Under the pieces are notes generated by a model that was given only the letters and a program-made list of their open reading frames with translations, was not told where the DNA came from and made no database searches. The position numbers were made by a program, and so were the translations under genes. Positions 10,143 through 19,066 of a stretch of DNA of 64,000 nucleotides are shown in pieces. The stretch's first letter is position 1; each line of letters opens with the position of its first letter. Source of the DNA: Streptomyces albidoflavus (GTDB taxonomy: Bacteria; Actinomycetota; Actinomycetes; Streptomycetales; Streptomycetaceae); NCBI RefSeq assembly GCF_000719955.1, contig NZ_JOII01000034.1:20256-84255 (forward strand), read 5' to 3'.

Positions 10143-10835
10143 TCAGGCGGGGAGGAGCCCGGCGGGCGGGCCCCGGCGGCCCACGGAGTGCGCGATCAGC
10201 AGCGCCGGGCGCCCGGCCGGGGCCGCCTCCGGGCGCGGCCGGGCGGTACGCGGTGCGTGCGGTGCCGGGACCCTGGCCACGGCCAGCGCCAGCGGGCGGA
10301 ACGCCTGCCCGGCGGCGGCCCGCAGCAGCTGGGCGAGAGCCCGCTCGCCGTACCGCAGCCAGGCGGCGGCCAGCAGGCCCACGCCCACGTGGGCGCCGAG
10401 CAGGAGCCAGGCCAGCTCGGGCCTGGGGTGCGCCGTGAACGCCGCGGGGGACTCGGCGGGGGCTCCCAGCAGCCTGGCCAGGGGGGCGCCGAGGGCGCCG
10501 CCGCCGCAGAGCAGGTCCACGCCCACCGTGCGCAGGGGGCCCGCGACCGGGCCGCCCGTCGCGCCGTAGCAGACATGCTGGCCCGCCGTGAAGACCGTGT
10601 CCGCCGCCAGCTCCAGCGGGACCAGCAGGGCCGCGATACGGCCGAAGCCGCGTTCGCGGGCCGCGAGGGACCAGGCCAGGGCGAAGACGGTGGCGCCCAC
10701 CAGGGCCACCGTGGGGAGGGGGAGCGGGGCTCCCGAGAGGAGGACGTGGGAGGTGGTGGACAGGGTGACCGCGAGCACGGTGAACAGCGCCGCGCGCAGG
10801 GCGCGGGGCGCTGTTTCGGCTATCGGGGTGTCCAC
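10143..10835 (-). CDS. Small multi-pass membrane protein of unknown function
   Basis: About 230 aa if started at GTG 10835. Four or five hydrophobic segments are seen (ALFTVLAVTLSTTSHVLL, TVALVGATVFALAWSL, IAALLVPLELAADTVF, WLLLGAHVGVGLLAAAWL), followed by a polar Pro/Arg tail. I do not recognise a defined family. The start is uncertain: the frame is open up to 11126 with GTG at 10943 as an alternative, but the sequence beyond 10835 is Arg/Pro-rich and runs into the 11-kb repeat region. Confidence 0.6.
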   Translation of the reverse strand: MDTPIAETAPRALRAALFTVLAVTLSTTSHVLLSGAPLPLPTVALVGATVFALAWSLAARERGFGRIAALLVPLELAADTVFTAGQHVCYGATGGPVAGPLRTVGVDLLCGGGALGAPLARLLGAPAESPAAFTAHPRPELAWLLLGAHVGVGLLAAAWLRYGERALAQLLRAAAGQAFRPLALAVARVPAPHAPRTARPRPEAAPAGRPALLIAHSVGRRGPPAGLLPA

Positions 10836-11029
10836 CAGGGGGTGTTCCGTTTCGCGAGGCGATGCGCGCCGGGGCGCGCGGGTCTCCAGGGGCTGCGCCA
10901 GGGCGCACGTGTCACCAGCCCATTGTGCCTTCGAGTCTGCCACGGGCGCCGGTAAGGGGCGCCTAAAGCGCCCCTCGCCCCTGACTCTGCCCTCGCCCCG
11001 GCTGGGCTCCCTGGGCCGCCTGCCGTCCT

Positions 11030-11640
11030 GCCCGTGCCGGTCACCGATGGCCTCAATCGCCGGCCGGGCTGTCTTTCTGGGGCTGGGCTCCGCCCCGACC
11101 TGTCTCGCCTCCACCCTGCGGGTCACCGATTGGCCTCAATCGCCGGCCGGGCTGTGGGGTTCGCGGTTCGTTCGCCGGTTGGGTCGGGCGGGGCCGGGTC
11201 GGGGTACCTCCTCACAAACTGCAGGGTGCGGGGTCAGTCGCTTCAAGGCGGCCGTGTGTGCAGTTTGCTGCGGGGGCATGCTCCAATTGACCCCGCACCC
11301 TGCAGTTTGTGAGGAGGCGCCCCGGCGCGGCCCCGCCCCACCCCCGCACCGGAGGAACCGCGAACCCCTACAGCCCGGCCGGCGTTTGAGGCCATCTTTG
11401 ACCGGCACGGCCACGGCCGGCAGGTTGGGGGGAGCCCAGCCGAAAACCAGCCGGGCCGGCGTTTGAGGCCGTCGGTGACCCGCAGGGGCACGGGGCGGGA
11501 GGCCGGGGCGGAGCCCAGCCCACCGCATCCCAGCCCGGCCGGCGTTTGAGGCCGTCTTTGACCGGTGCGGGCGGGACGGAGCCGGGCACAGACGAAAGCC
11601 CGGCCGGCGTTTGAGGCCCGCCCGGAGGCGTGTGCGGGCC
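11030..11640. repeat. Mosaic intergenic repeat region upstream of dnaE
   Basis: This gene-free stretch contains six more copies of the 22-bp unit found near 4.9 kb. Two are in plus orientation (11049-11070, 11132-11153) and four in inverse orientation (11372-11393, 11449-11470, 11532-11553, 11597-11618). Between copies, 55-60-bp spacers are also similar: each carries a GTGACC-type segment near one end and GGGGCGGAGCCCAGCC or its complement near the other. The array is therefore made of roughly 80-bp modules that point toward each other around a 264-bp central inverted repeat. No credible coding sequence is seen. Confidence 0.9.
11131..11394. repeat. 264-bp inverted repeat with 30-bp perfect inner arms
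   Basis: Arms 11131-11236 and 11288-11394 (106 and 107 nt) are inverted copies around a 51-nt loop (11237-11287). The innermost 30 bp (11207-11236 against 11288-11317) match perfectly; the left strand starts CCTCCTCACAAACTGCAGGG. The outer 76 nt match imperfectly and end in one 22-bp repeat unit on each side. A transcript would fold into one very long hairpin. It could be a palindromic miniature element, a strong bidirectional terminator ahead of dnaE, or an RNA gene. The loop shows no ORF. Confidence 0.85.
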
Positions 11641-11748
11641 GGGCGCGTGAGGGAGGGGCCCCGGTGGCGGCGGGCGCCGCGGGGTGTCGGCGGGGGGACG
11701 TAGACTCCGGAGCCGAAACCCCGACCATGCCGACGCCCCGGAGGCCAC

Positions 11749-14700
11749 GTGTCTGCCACGTCCAAGCCGCCCTTCACGCACCTGCACGTCCACACGCAGT
11801 ACTCCCTGCTGGACGGTGCCGCGCGGCTCAAGGACATGTTCGACGCGTGCAACGAGATGGGCATGACCCACATCGCCATGTCGGACCACGGCAACCTCCA
11901 CGGCGCGTACGACTTCTTCCACAGCGCCGAGAAGGCGGGGGTCACGCCGATCATCGGCATCGAGGCGTACGTGGCCCCGGAGTCGCGGCGGACCAAGCGG
12001 AAGATCCAGTGGGGCCAGCCGCACCAGAAGCGCGACGACGTCTCGGGCTCCGGCGGTTACACCCACAAGACGATCTGGGCGGCCAACTCCACCGGCCTGC
12101 ACAACCTCTTCCGGCTCTCCTCCGACGCGTACTCCGAGGGCTGGCTCCAGAAGTGGCCCCGGATGGACAAGGAGTCGATCTCGCAGTGGTCGGAGGGGCT
12201 GATCGCCTCCACCGGCTGCCCCTCCGGCGAGGTGCAGACCCGGCTGCGGCTGGGCCAGGAGGAGGAGGCGCTGCGGGCCGCCGCCGAGTACCAGGAGATC
12301 TTCGGCAAGGACCGGTACTTCCTGGAGCTGATGGACCACGGCATCGAGATCGAGCGCCGGGTCCGCCAGGGCCTGCTGGACATCGGCAAGAAGCTCGGCA
12401 TCCCCCCGCTGGTCACCAACGACTCGCACTACACCTACTCCCACGAGTCGGTCGCCCACGACGCCCTGCTCTGCATCCAGACCGGCAAGAACCTCTCCGA
12501 CCCGGACCGCTTCCGCTTCGACGGCACGGGCTACTACCTGAAGTCGACGGAGGAGATGTACGCCATCGACTCCTCCGACGCCTGGCAGGAGGGGTGCCGC
12601 AACACGCTGCTGGTCGCCGAGCAGATCGACACCACCGGCATGTTCGAGAAGCGCGACCTGATGCCGAAGTTCGACATCCCGGACGGCTTCACCGAGGTGA
12701 CCTGGTTCCAGGAGGAGGTCCGCCGCGGCATGGCGCGCCGCTTCCCGGCCGGCGTCCCCGAGGACCGCCAGCGGCAGGCCGAGTACGAGATGGACGTCAT
12801 CATCCAGATGGGGTTCCCGGGGTACTTCCTCGTCGTCGCCGACTTCATCATGTGGGCGAAGAACAACGGCATCGCGGTCGGCCCCGGCCGAGGCTCCGCG
12901 GCCGGTTCGATCGTCGCGTACGCCATGGGCATCACCGACCTCGACCCGATCGAGCACGGTCTGATCTTCGAGCGCTTCCTCAACCCGGAGCGCGTCTCCA
13001 TGCCCGACGTCGACATCGACTTCGACGAGCGCAGGCGCGTCGAGGTGATCCGGTACGTCACGGAGAAGTACGGCGCCGACAAGGTCGCCATGATCGGCAC
13101 CTACGGCAAGATCAAGGCGAAGAACGCCATCAAGGACTCGGCCCGCGTCCTCGGGTACCCGTACGCGATGGGCGACCGGCTCACCAAGGCGATGCCCGCC
13201 GACGTCCTCGGCAAGGGCATCGACCTCGACGGCATCACCAACCCGAAGCACCCGCGCTACAGCGAGGCGGGCGAGATCCGGGGGATGTACGAGAACGAGC
13301 CGGACGTGAAGAAGGTCATCGACACCGCCAAGGGCGTCGAGGGCCTGGTCCGGCAGATGGGTGTGCACGCGGCCGGCGTGATCATGTCCAGCGAGCCGAT
13401 CGTCGACCACGCCCCGCTGTGGACCCGGCACACCGACGGCGTCACCATCACGCAGTGGGACTACCCGCAGTGCGAGTCGCTCGGCCTGCTGAAGATGGAC
13501 TTCCTCGGCCTGCGCAACCTCACCATCATGGACGACGCGCGGAAGATGGTGGAGGCCAACAAGGGCATCGACCTCGACCTGCTCGCCCTGCCGCTGGACG
13601 ACCCGAAGACCTTCGAACTTCTCTGCCGCGGTGACACCCTGGGCGTCTTCCAGTTCGACGGCGGACCCATGCGGTCCCTGCTGCGGCTGATGAAGCCCGA
13701 CAACTTCGAGGACATTTCCGCCGTCTCGGCCCTGTACCGGCCGGGCCCGATGGGCATGAACTCGCACACCAACTACGCCCTGCGCAAGAACGGCCAGCAG
13801 GAGATCACCCCGATCCACCCGGAGCTGGAGGAGCCCCTCAAGGAGATCCTCGGCCTCACCTACGGCCTCATCGTGTACCAGGAGCAGGTGCAGAAGGCCG
13901 CGCAGATCATCGCCGGCTACTCGCTCGGCGAGGCCGACATCCTGCGCCGCGTGATGGGCAAGAAGAAGCCCGAGGAGCTGGCGAAGAACTTCGTCCTCTT
14001 CCAGGAGGGCGCGAAGAAGAAGGGCTTCTCCGACGAGGCGATCCAGGCGCTCTGGGACGTCCTGGTGCCCTTCGCCGGCTACGCCTTCAACAAGGCGCAC
14101 TCCTCCGCGTACGGCCTGGTCACCTACTGGACCGCGTACCTCAAGGCCAACTACCCGGCCGAGTACATGGCGGCGCTGCTCACCTCGGTCAAGGACGACA
14201 AGGACAAGTCGGCCGTCTACCTGAACGAGTGCCGGCGCATGAAGATCAAGGTGCTGCCGCCGGACGTCAACGAGTCGGTGCACAACTTCGCCGCCCAGAG
14301 CGACGACGTGATCCTCTTCGGCCTCGAAGCGGTCCGCAACGTCGGCACCAACGTGGTCGAGTCGATCATCCGCGCCCGCAAGGCGAAGGGGAAGTTCTCC
14401 TCCTTCCCCGACTACCTCGACAAGATCGAGGCGCAGGCGTGCAACAAGCGGACCACCGAGTCGCTGATCAAGGCCGGGGCCTTCGACGCGCTCGGCCACA
14501 CCCGCAAGGGGCTCACCGCGCACTACGAGCCCATGATCGACAATGTGGTGGCGGTCAAGCGCAAGGAGGCCGAGGGGCAGTTCGACCTCTTCGGCGGCAT
14601 GGGCGACGACAACGCCGACGAGCCGGGCTTCGGACTCGACATCGAGTTCACCGACGAGGAGTGGGACAAGACCTACCTCCTCGCCCAGGAGCGCGAGATG

Positions 14701-15297
14701 CTCGGCCTCTACGTCTCCGACCACCCGCTCTTCGGGCTGGAGCACGTCCTCTCCGACAAGGCCGACGCCGGGATCGGGCAGCTCACCGGCGGTGACTTCG
14801 GGGACGGCGCGGTCGTCACGGTCGGCGGCATCATCTCCGGTCTCCAGCGCAAGATGACCAAGCAGGGCAACGCCTGGGCCATCGCCACCGTCGAGGACCT
14901 CGCCGGTTCCATCGAGTGCATGTTCTTCCCCGCCACCTACCAGCTGGTCTCCACGCAACTCGTCGAGGACGCCGTCGTCTTCGTCAAGGGGCGCCTGGAC
15001 AAGCGGGAGGACATCCCGCGGCTGGTCGCGATGGAGCTGCAGGTCCCCGACCTCTCCAACGCGGGCACCAACGCCCCGGTGATCATCACCATCCCGGCGG
15101 TCAAGGTGACCCCGCCGATGGTCAGCCGCCTCGGCGAGGTGCTCGACTCCCATCGCGGCAACTCCGAGGTGCGGATCAAGCTCCAGGGCCCCCGCAAGAC
15201 CACGGTGCTCCGGCTCGACCGCCACCGGGTCCAGCCCGACCCCTCGCTCTTCGGCGACCTGAAGGTGCTGCTCGGCGCCTCCTGCCTGGCGGGCTGA
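11749..15297 (+). CDS. dnaE: DNA polymerase III alpha subunit
   Basis: 1182-aa replicative C-family polymerase, the usual length for actinobacterial DnaE1. An N-terminal PHP domain (FTHLHVHTQYSLLDGAARL, DHGNLHGAYDFF) keeps metal-binding His/Asp residues, consistent with an intrinsic proofreading or pyrophosphatase-type site. The palm contains GRGSAAGS and the catalytic PDVDIDFDERRR. Later come FNKAHSSAYG and helix-hairpin-helix and OB-fold regions (VTVGGIISGLQRKM). It works in the replisome with the beta clamp. GTG 11749 has GGAGG at 11740-11744, a short 4-nt spacing. A strong hairpin terminator follows the stop. Confidence 0.97.
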   Translation: MSATSKPPFTHLHVHTQYSLLDGAARLKDMFDACNEMGMTHIAMSDHGNLHGAYDFFHSAEKAGVTPIIGIEAYVAPESRRTKRKIQWGQPHQKRDDVSGSGGYTHKTIWAANSTGLHNLFRLSSDAYSEGWLQKWPRMDKESISQWSEGLIASTGCPSGEVQTRLRLGQEEEALRAAAEYQEIFGKDRYFLELMDHGIEIERRVRQGLLDIGKKLGIPPLVTNDSHYTYSHESVAHDALLCIQTGKNLSDPDRFRFDGTGYYLKSTEEMYAIDSSDAWQEGCRNTLLVAEQIDTTGMFEKRDLMPKFDIPDGFTEVTWFQEEVRRGMARRFPAGVPEDRQRQAEYEMDVIIQMGFPGYFLVVADFIMWAKNNGIAVGPGRGSAAGSIVAYAMGITDLDPIEHGLIFERFLNPERVSMPDVDIDFDERRRVEVIRYVTEKYGADKVAMIGTYGKIKAKNAIKDSARVLGYPYAMGDRLTKAMPADVLGKGIDLDGITNPKHPRYSEAGEIRGMYENEPDVKKVIDTAKGVEGLVRQMGVHAAGVIMSSEPIVDHAPLWTRHTDGVTITQWDYPQCESLGLLKMDFLGLRNLTIMDDARKMVEANKGIDLDLLALPLDDPKTFELLCRGDTLGVFQFDGGPMRSLLRLMKPDNFEDISAVSALYRPGPMGMNSHTNYALRKNGQQEITPIHPELEEPLKEILGLTYGLIVYQEQVQKAAQIIAGYSLGEADILRRVMGKKKPEELAKNFVLFQEGAKKKGFSDEAIQALWDVLVPFAGYAFNKAHSSAYGLVTYWTAYLKANYPAEYMAALLTSVKDDKDKSAVYLNECRRMKIKVLPPDVNESVHNFAAQSDDVILFGLEAVRNVGTNVVESIIRARKAKGKFSSFPDYLDKIEAQACNKRTTESLIKAGAFDALGHTRKGLTAHYEPMIDNVVAVKRKEAEGQFDLFGGMGDDNADEPGFGLDIEFTDEEWDKTYLLAQEREMLGLYVSDHPLFGLEHVLSDKADAGIGQLTGGDFGDGAVVTVGGIISGLQRKMTKQGNAWAIATVEDLAGSIECMFFPATYQLVSTQLVEDAVVFVKGRLDKREDIPRLVAMELQVPDLSNAGTNAPVIITIPAVKVTPPMVSRLGEVLDSHRGNSEVRIKLQGPRKTTVLRLDRHRVQPDPSLFGDLKVLLGASCLAG

Positions 15298-15316
15298 GGC
15301 CGGCCGGTTCCTACGA

Positions 15317-15354
15317 CGAAGGGGCGCACCCGCGGTGGCGGGTGCGCCCCTTCG
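15317..15354 (+). terminator. Hairpin terminator downstream of dnaE
   Basis: Perfect 17-bp inverted repeat, 15317-15333 with 15338-15354, around a 4-nt loop, 20 nt after the dnaE stop. It ends in TTCG without a T-run, as is common for Streptomyces terminators. It lies between dnaE and a convergent small gene and could serve both. Confidence 0.85.
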
Positions 15355-15388
15355 TGTCACCTCGGCCGCCGGGGCCGTGGCCTCCGGA

Positions 15389-15556
15389 TCAGTTGTGGCC
15401 GAACTTGCGCTGATGCTTGCGGGCGACGTCGGCGGGGTTGCCCTGCGCCGAGGACTGGATCGAGGAGATCGCCTCGGTCGACTTCTCCTTCGTCTGCTGC
15501 GACGCGGTCTCCGCCGCCTTACTGCCGCTCTGCTTGCGGTTCTTGTTCTTGGCCAT
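15389..15556 (-). CDS. Small basic conserved hypothetical protein
   Basis: 55-aa hydrophilic protein beginning MAKNKNRKQSGSKAAET and ending ARKHQRKFGHN, with Lys/Arg clusters at both ends and no hydrophobic segment. It may bind nucleic acid or be disordered; function unknown. ATG 15556 was chosen over the upstream in-frame ATG because GGGAGG lies about 9-10 nt before it and the upstream residues do not fit. It is convergent with dnaE and shares the hairpin between them. Confidence 0.75.
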   Translation of the reverse strand: MAKNKNRKQSGSKAAETASQQTKEKSTEAISSIQSSAQGNPADVARKHQRKFGHN

Positions 15557-15787
15557 GGAAATCTGCCTCCCGAAAAGGTGTGGGTCCGGGGCCGACTCCA
15601 GATTCACACGGCCGGACACTCCGCGCATGTCGGGCAATTACCGTCCGTAAGGGGGTATGTGGTACGTCCCTGGTCCGATACGCCACGCCGAAGATCGAGT
15701 TCGGGCCGTTAACGCCCACCGGGTCGGGCAGACTCGAAGGAAACCCGGCACCGGGCCCCCGCCCGACCCGGGACCGAGGGAATAGAG

Positions 15788-17026
15788 GTGGTACGCGTGG
15801 ACCGCTGCGTCGTCCTGGTGGACGCCGGATACTTGCTGGGCGCCGCCGCGAGCCTGCTCGCCGGAGACCCCTCCCGCTCCCGTATCTCCGTCGACCACGC
15901 CACCCTCGTCCGGCAGCTGCGCGAACGCGCCGAGGCCGAGACCGCCCAGCCCCTGCTGCGCATCTACTGGTTCGACGGCGCCCCCGACCGCGTCCCCCAG
16001 CCCGAGCACCGCCGGCTGCGCGTCATGCCCCGGGTCACCGTCCGCCTCGGCGCCCTGACCCGCAGCGACGGGCGGTGGGCGCAGAAGGGCGTCGACGCCG
16101 CGATGCACGCCGAACTCACCGAACTGGCCCGCAACAAGGCCTGCTCCGACATCGTCCTGGTCACCGGCGACGGCGACCTGCTGCCCGGCATGACCGCCGC
16201 CAAGGAGCACGGCGTCGCCGTCCACCTCTGGGCCGTGCAGGCGGCAGGCGGCGACTACAACCAGTCCGAGGACCTCGTCGCCGAGGCCGACGAGCGGCGC
16301 CTGCTCGACCGGGCCTGGATCACCCGCGCCATCCGCGCCCGCGACACCGCCGGCCCCTGCGCCCCGCAGTCCGCGCCGGGCCCCGAGATCGCCGCCATCC
16401 TCTCCGCGCCGCTGCCCGACACCGCCGCCCGGCCCGCCCGCGACCCCGAGCCGGAGCACACCCCGGCCCCCGCCGAGACCAACGGCACCGGAGCGGGCGC
16501 CGCCCGCGCCGTCCCCACCCCCAAGGACCTGGCCGCCCTGCGCGCCGCCGACCGGCCCGCCCCCGTCAAGGAGCAGCCCGCCACCGCCACCCTGCGCTGG
16601 TCCTCCGACAAGGGCCTCGTCGAACGCCAGGGCCCCGCCGACTCGCCCGACGACGCCGCGCTGCCCACCCTCGCCCAGCTCACCACGGCCGAACAGCGGT
16701 GGGCCGACCGCGAGGAGGACATCACCACGGTCGGCGGTGACCCCTTCGAGGTCGGCCAGGTCTTCGCCCGCCGCTGGCTCTCCCGCCTCGGCGACCGCAC
16801 CCTGCTGCCGCGCCTCGCCGCGCTCTACCCGCGCATCCCGCACCGCATCGACGGCGAGCTGCTGCGCTACGCCGCCCGGTTCGGCCTCCTCGCCCACAAG
16901 GACGACCAGATCGACGAACACGACCGGTACGCGATCCGGGCCGGGTTCTGGCGCGAGATCGACCTGCCCGCCACCGGCCAGCCCACCGCCGGGCAGCCCC
17001 TCCAGCCCGCCCGCCCGCTGACCTGA
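15788..17026 (+). CDS. NYN-domain (PIN-like) putative ribonuclease
   Basis: 412-aa protein. The N-terminal NYN domain (about 4-165) shows acidic motifs VLVDAGYLLG, GVDAAMHAEL and VTGDGDLLPG expected of the PIN/NYN metal-dependent nuclease fold. A Pro/Ala-rich linker of about 110 residues leads to a C-terminal conserved region from about 300 (WADREEDITTVGGDPFEVGQVFARRW). RNA substrate unknown. GTG 15788 is used; GTG 15797 is an equally possible start. The gene stands alone, 75 nt before the ABC transporter operon. Confidence 0.85.
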   Translation: MVRVDRCVVLVDAGYLLGAAASLLAGDPSRSRISVDHATLVRQLRERAEAETAQPLLRIYWFDGAPDRVPQPEHRRLRVMPRVTVRLGALTRSDGRWAQKGVDAAMHAELTELARNKACSDIVLVTGDGDLLPGMTAAKEHGVAVHLWAVQAAGGDYNQSEDLVAEADERRLLDRAWITRAIRARDTAGPCAPQSAPGPEIAAILSAPLPDTAARPARDPEPEHTPAPAETNGTGAGAARAVPTPKDLAALRAADRPAPVKEQPATATLRWSSDKGLVERQGPADSPDDAALPTLAQLTTAEQRWADREEDITTVGGDPFEVGQVFARRWLSRLGDRTLLPRLAALYPRIPHRIDGELLRYAARFGLLAHKDDQIDEHDRYAIRAGFWREIDLPATGQPTAGQPLQPARPLT

Positions 17027-17100
17027 CGCCGGCGCCACGCCGCCCGGGGCCCCGGACCCGGGCACAAAGCAGGCAACGCGACCCCGTAGGCTCGTCCCTC

Positions 17101-18120
17101 GTGAGCATGGACCGCACGGACCCCGCACCCGCCCCCGAGGGGGAAGCCGTCTGCGTCGTGCGTGACCTCGTGAAGACGTACCCGGCGACCCGGGGCAGAC
17201 GCGGCGCCCCCGCGGTCCCCGAGGTTTGCGCCACCGACCACATCGACCTCGATGTGCGCGGCGGGGAGATCTTCGGTCTGCTCGGGCCGAACGGGGCCGG
17301 CAAGTCCACCCTCGTCCGGCAGCTCACCGGGCTGATGCGGCCCGACTCCGGCAGCGTCCGCCTCCTCGGCCACGACGTGGTCCGCCACCCCGAGCGCGCC
17401 GCCCGCCTCCTCGCCTACCTCGGCCAGGAGTCCACCGCGCTGGACGAGCTGACCGTCTCCCTCGCCGCCGAGACCACCGCCCGGCTGCGCGGCCTCGACG
17501 CCCCGGCCGCCCGCGCCCAGCGCGACGCCGTCCTCGACGAACTCGGCCTCGGCCCGCTCGCCTCCCGGCCGCTGAAGAAGCTCTCCGGCGGACAGCGCCG
17601 GCTCGCCTGCTTCGCCACCGCCCTGGTCGGCCGCCGGCCCCTGCTGGTCCTGGACGAGCCCACCACCGGCATGGACCCCGTCGCCCGCCGCGCCGTCTGG
17701 GCCGCCGTCGACCGGCGCCGGGCCGAGGAGGGCACCACGGTGCTGCTCGTCACCCACAACGTCATCGAGGCCGAGACCGTCCTCGACCGGGTCGCCGTCC
17801 TCGAACAGGGGCGCGTCATCGCCTGCGACACTCCCTCCGGGCTCAAGGCGCACGTCGCCCACGAGGTCCGGCTCGACCTGCTCTGGCGCGAGCGGCCGCC
17901 GCTCGACGTGCCCGAGGTCGCCGCCCTGCGGGACTCCGCCGCCGAGTCCGGGCGCCGCTGGGTGCTGCGGCTCGCCCCCGACGAGGCGCGCGCCGCGGTC
18001 GCCGCGGTCACCGGCGGCTCGGCCTTCGCGGCCCTGGACGACTTCACCCTGGCCACGCCGAGCCTCGAAGACGTCTACCTGGCACTCGGCGGCAGCGGAA
18101 CGGGACTGGTGAAGACATGA
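17101..18120 (+). CDS. ABC-2 type transporter ATP-binding protein
   Basis: 339-aa ATPase with Walker A GPNGAGKST, signature LSGGQRR, Walker B LLVLDEPTTGMDP and the switch His in VTHN. The DrrA-like C-terminal region is about 100 residues. It powers the permease encoded by the next gene, with which it overlaps by 4 nt (ATGA). Substrate unknown; this type exports drugs, lipids or antibiotics. Start GTG 17101, with ATG 17107 as an alternative. Confidence 0.93.
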   Translation: MSMDRTDPAPAPEGEAVCVVRDLVKTYPATRGRRGAPAVPEVCATDHIDLDVRGGEIFGLLGPNGAGKSTLVRQLTGLMRPDSGSVRLLGHDVVRHPERAARLLAYLGQESTALDELTVSLAAETTARLRGLDAPAARAQRDAVLDELGLGPLASRPLKKLSGGQRRLACFATALVGRRPLLVLDEPTTGMDPVARRAVWAAVDRRRAEEGTTVLLVTHNVIEAETVLDRVAVLEQGRVIACDTPSGLKAHVAHEVRLDLLWRERPPLDVPEVAALRDSAAESGRRWVLRLAPDEARAAVAAVTGGSAFAALDDFTLATPSLEDVYLALGGSGTGLVKT

Positions 18121-18998
18121 CAGGCGGCCCCGCGACCCCCACGACCGACCGCCGGGCCCCCGCGCCCGGCCGCGCCGCCCACGGAACGGGACCCGGCATG
18201 AGCACCACCGCCCGCACGGCCGCCCCCCGCGCCGTCGCCGCCCCCGCCGCCCTCGCCCCCCGGGCCAGGCTGCTGCCCGCCCTCGCCGCCGTCTACCGGG
18301 CCCAGCTCTCCCGGGCCCGGGTCGCCCGCATCCCGCTGCTCTTCGTCGCGACCTTCCAGTCGGTCGGCATCATGATCCTCATGCGCGGCGTGGTCGACGG
18401 CGGCACCGAGGCCCACGCGGTCGTCGCCGGCTCCAGCGTCCTGGTCGTCGCCTTCGTCGCCCTCAACCTCCTCGCCCAGTACTTCGGGCAGCTGCGCGCG
18501 GGCGGCGGCCTCGACCACTACGCGACGCTGCCCGTGCCGCCCGCCGCCGTCGTCCTGGGAGCCGCCGGGGCGTACGCCTCCTTCACCGTCCCCGGGACCC
18601 TGGTCACCGCGCTGGTCGGCTGCGTCCTCTTCCAGCTGCCGCTGGCCCAGCTCTGGGTGCTGATCGCGGTCATCCCGCTGGCGGGCGCCGCCCTCTCCGG
18701 CCTCGGCGCCGCCCTCGGCCTGCTCGCGCCCCGCCCGGAACTGGCCACCCTCCTCGGCCAGCTCGGCATGTCCGCCGCGCTCCTGCTCGGCGTGCTGCCG
18801 CCGGAGCGGCTGCCCGCCCTGCTGGTCCTCGCCCGCGACCTGCTGCCCTCCACCTACGGCGTGGAAGCCTTCGCCCGGACCTTCGCGCCGCACCCCGACT
18901 GGGCGGCGGTCCTCGTCGACCTCGGGGTCTGCGCGGGCGTCGGCGTGGTCTCGCTGACCCTCGCCACCTGGGCGTACCGCCGGGCCGCCGTCCGCTGA
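18117..18998 (+). CDS. ABC-2 type transporter permease
   Basis: Up to 293 aa with six hydrophobic segments from about residue 70, including LLFVATFQSVGIMILM, PGTLVTALVGCVLFQL and LIAVIPLAGAALSGLG. It is the membrane partner of the ATPase immediately upstream (4-nt overlap). ATG 18117 overlaps the ATPase stop; ATG 18198 (MSTTARTAAPRA) is a plausible shorter start because the first 27 residues are Pro/Thr/Ala-rich filler. Confidence 0.9.
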   Translation: MTGGPATPTTDRRAPAPGRAAHGTGPGMSTTARTAAPRAVAAPAALAPRARLLPALAAVYRAQLSRARVARIPLLFVATFQSVGIMILMRGVVDGGTEAHAVVAGSSVLVVAFVALNLLAQYFGQLRAGGGLDHYATLPVPPAAVVLGAAGAYASFTVPGTLVTALVGCVLFQLPLAQLWVLIAVIPLAGAALSGLGAALGLLAPRPELATLLGQLGMSAALLLGVLPPERLPALLVLARDLLPSTYGVEAFARTFAPHPDWAAVLVDLGVCAGVGVVSLTLATWAYRRAAVR

Positions 18999-19066
18999 CC
19001 GTACGTCGGACCACGATCGGCCCTCCCGGCCCGCGCGCCCGGGCCCGGGCCTGGCACGATGTCCGG

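Noticed and set aside
11237..11287. tRNA-like structure in the palindrome loop
   Set aside because: Length and sequence do not allow a cloverleaf; no anticodon or T-arm consensus.
11131..11394. Insertion sequence or transposon
   Set aside because: No transposase ORF in the loop or nearby; at most a non-autonomous element.
11368..15360. 1330-codon minus-strand open frame opposite dnaE
   Set aside because: Its translation is low-complexity (Leu/Val/Asp/Glu-rich) and mirrors dnaE codons; high third-position GC creates such shadows.
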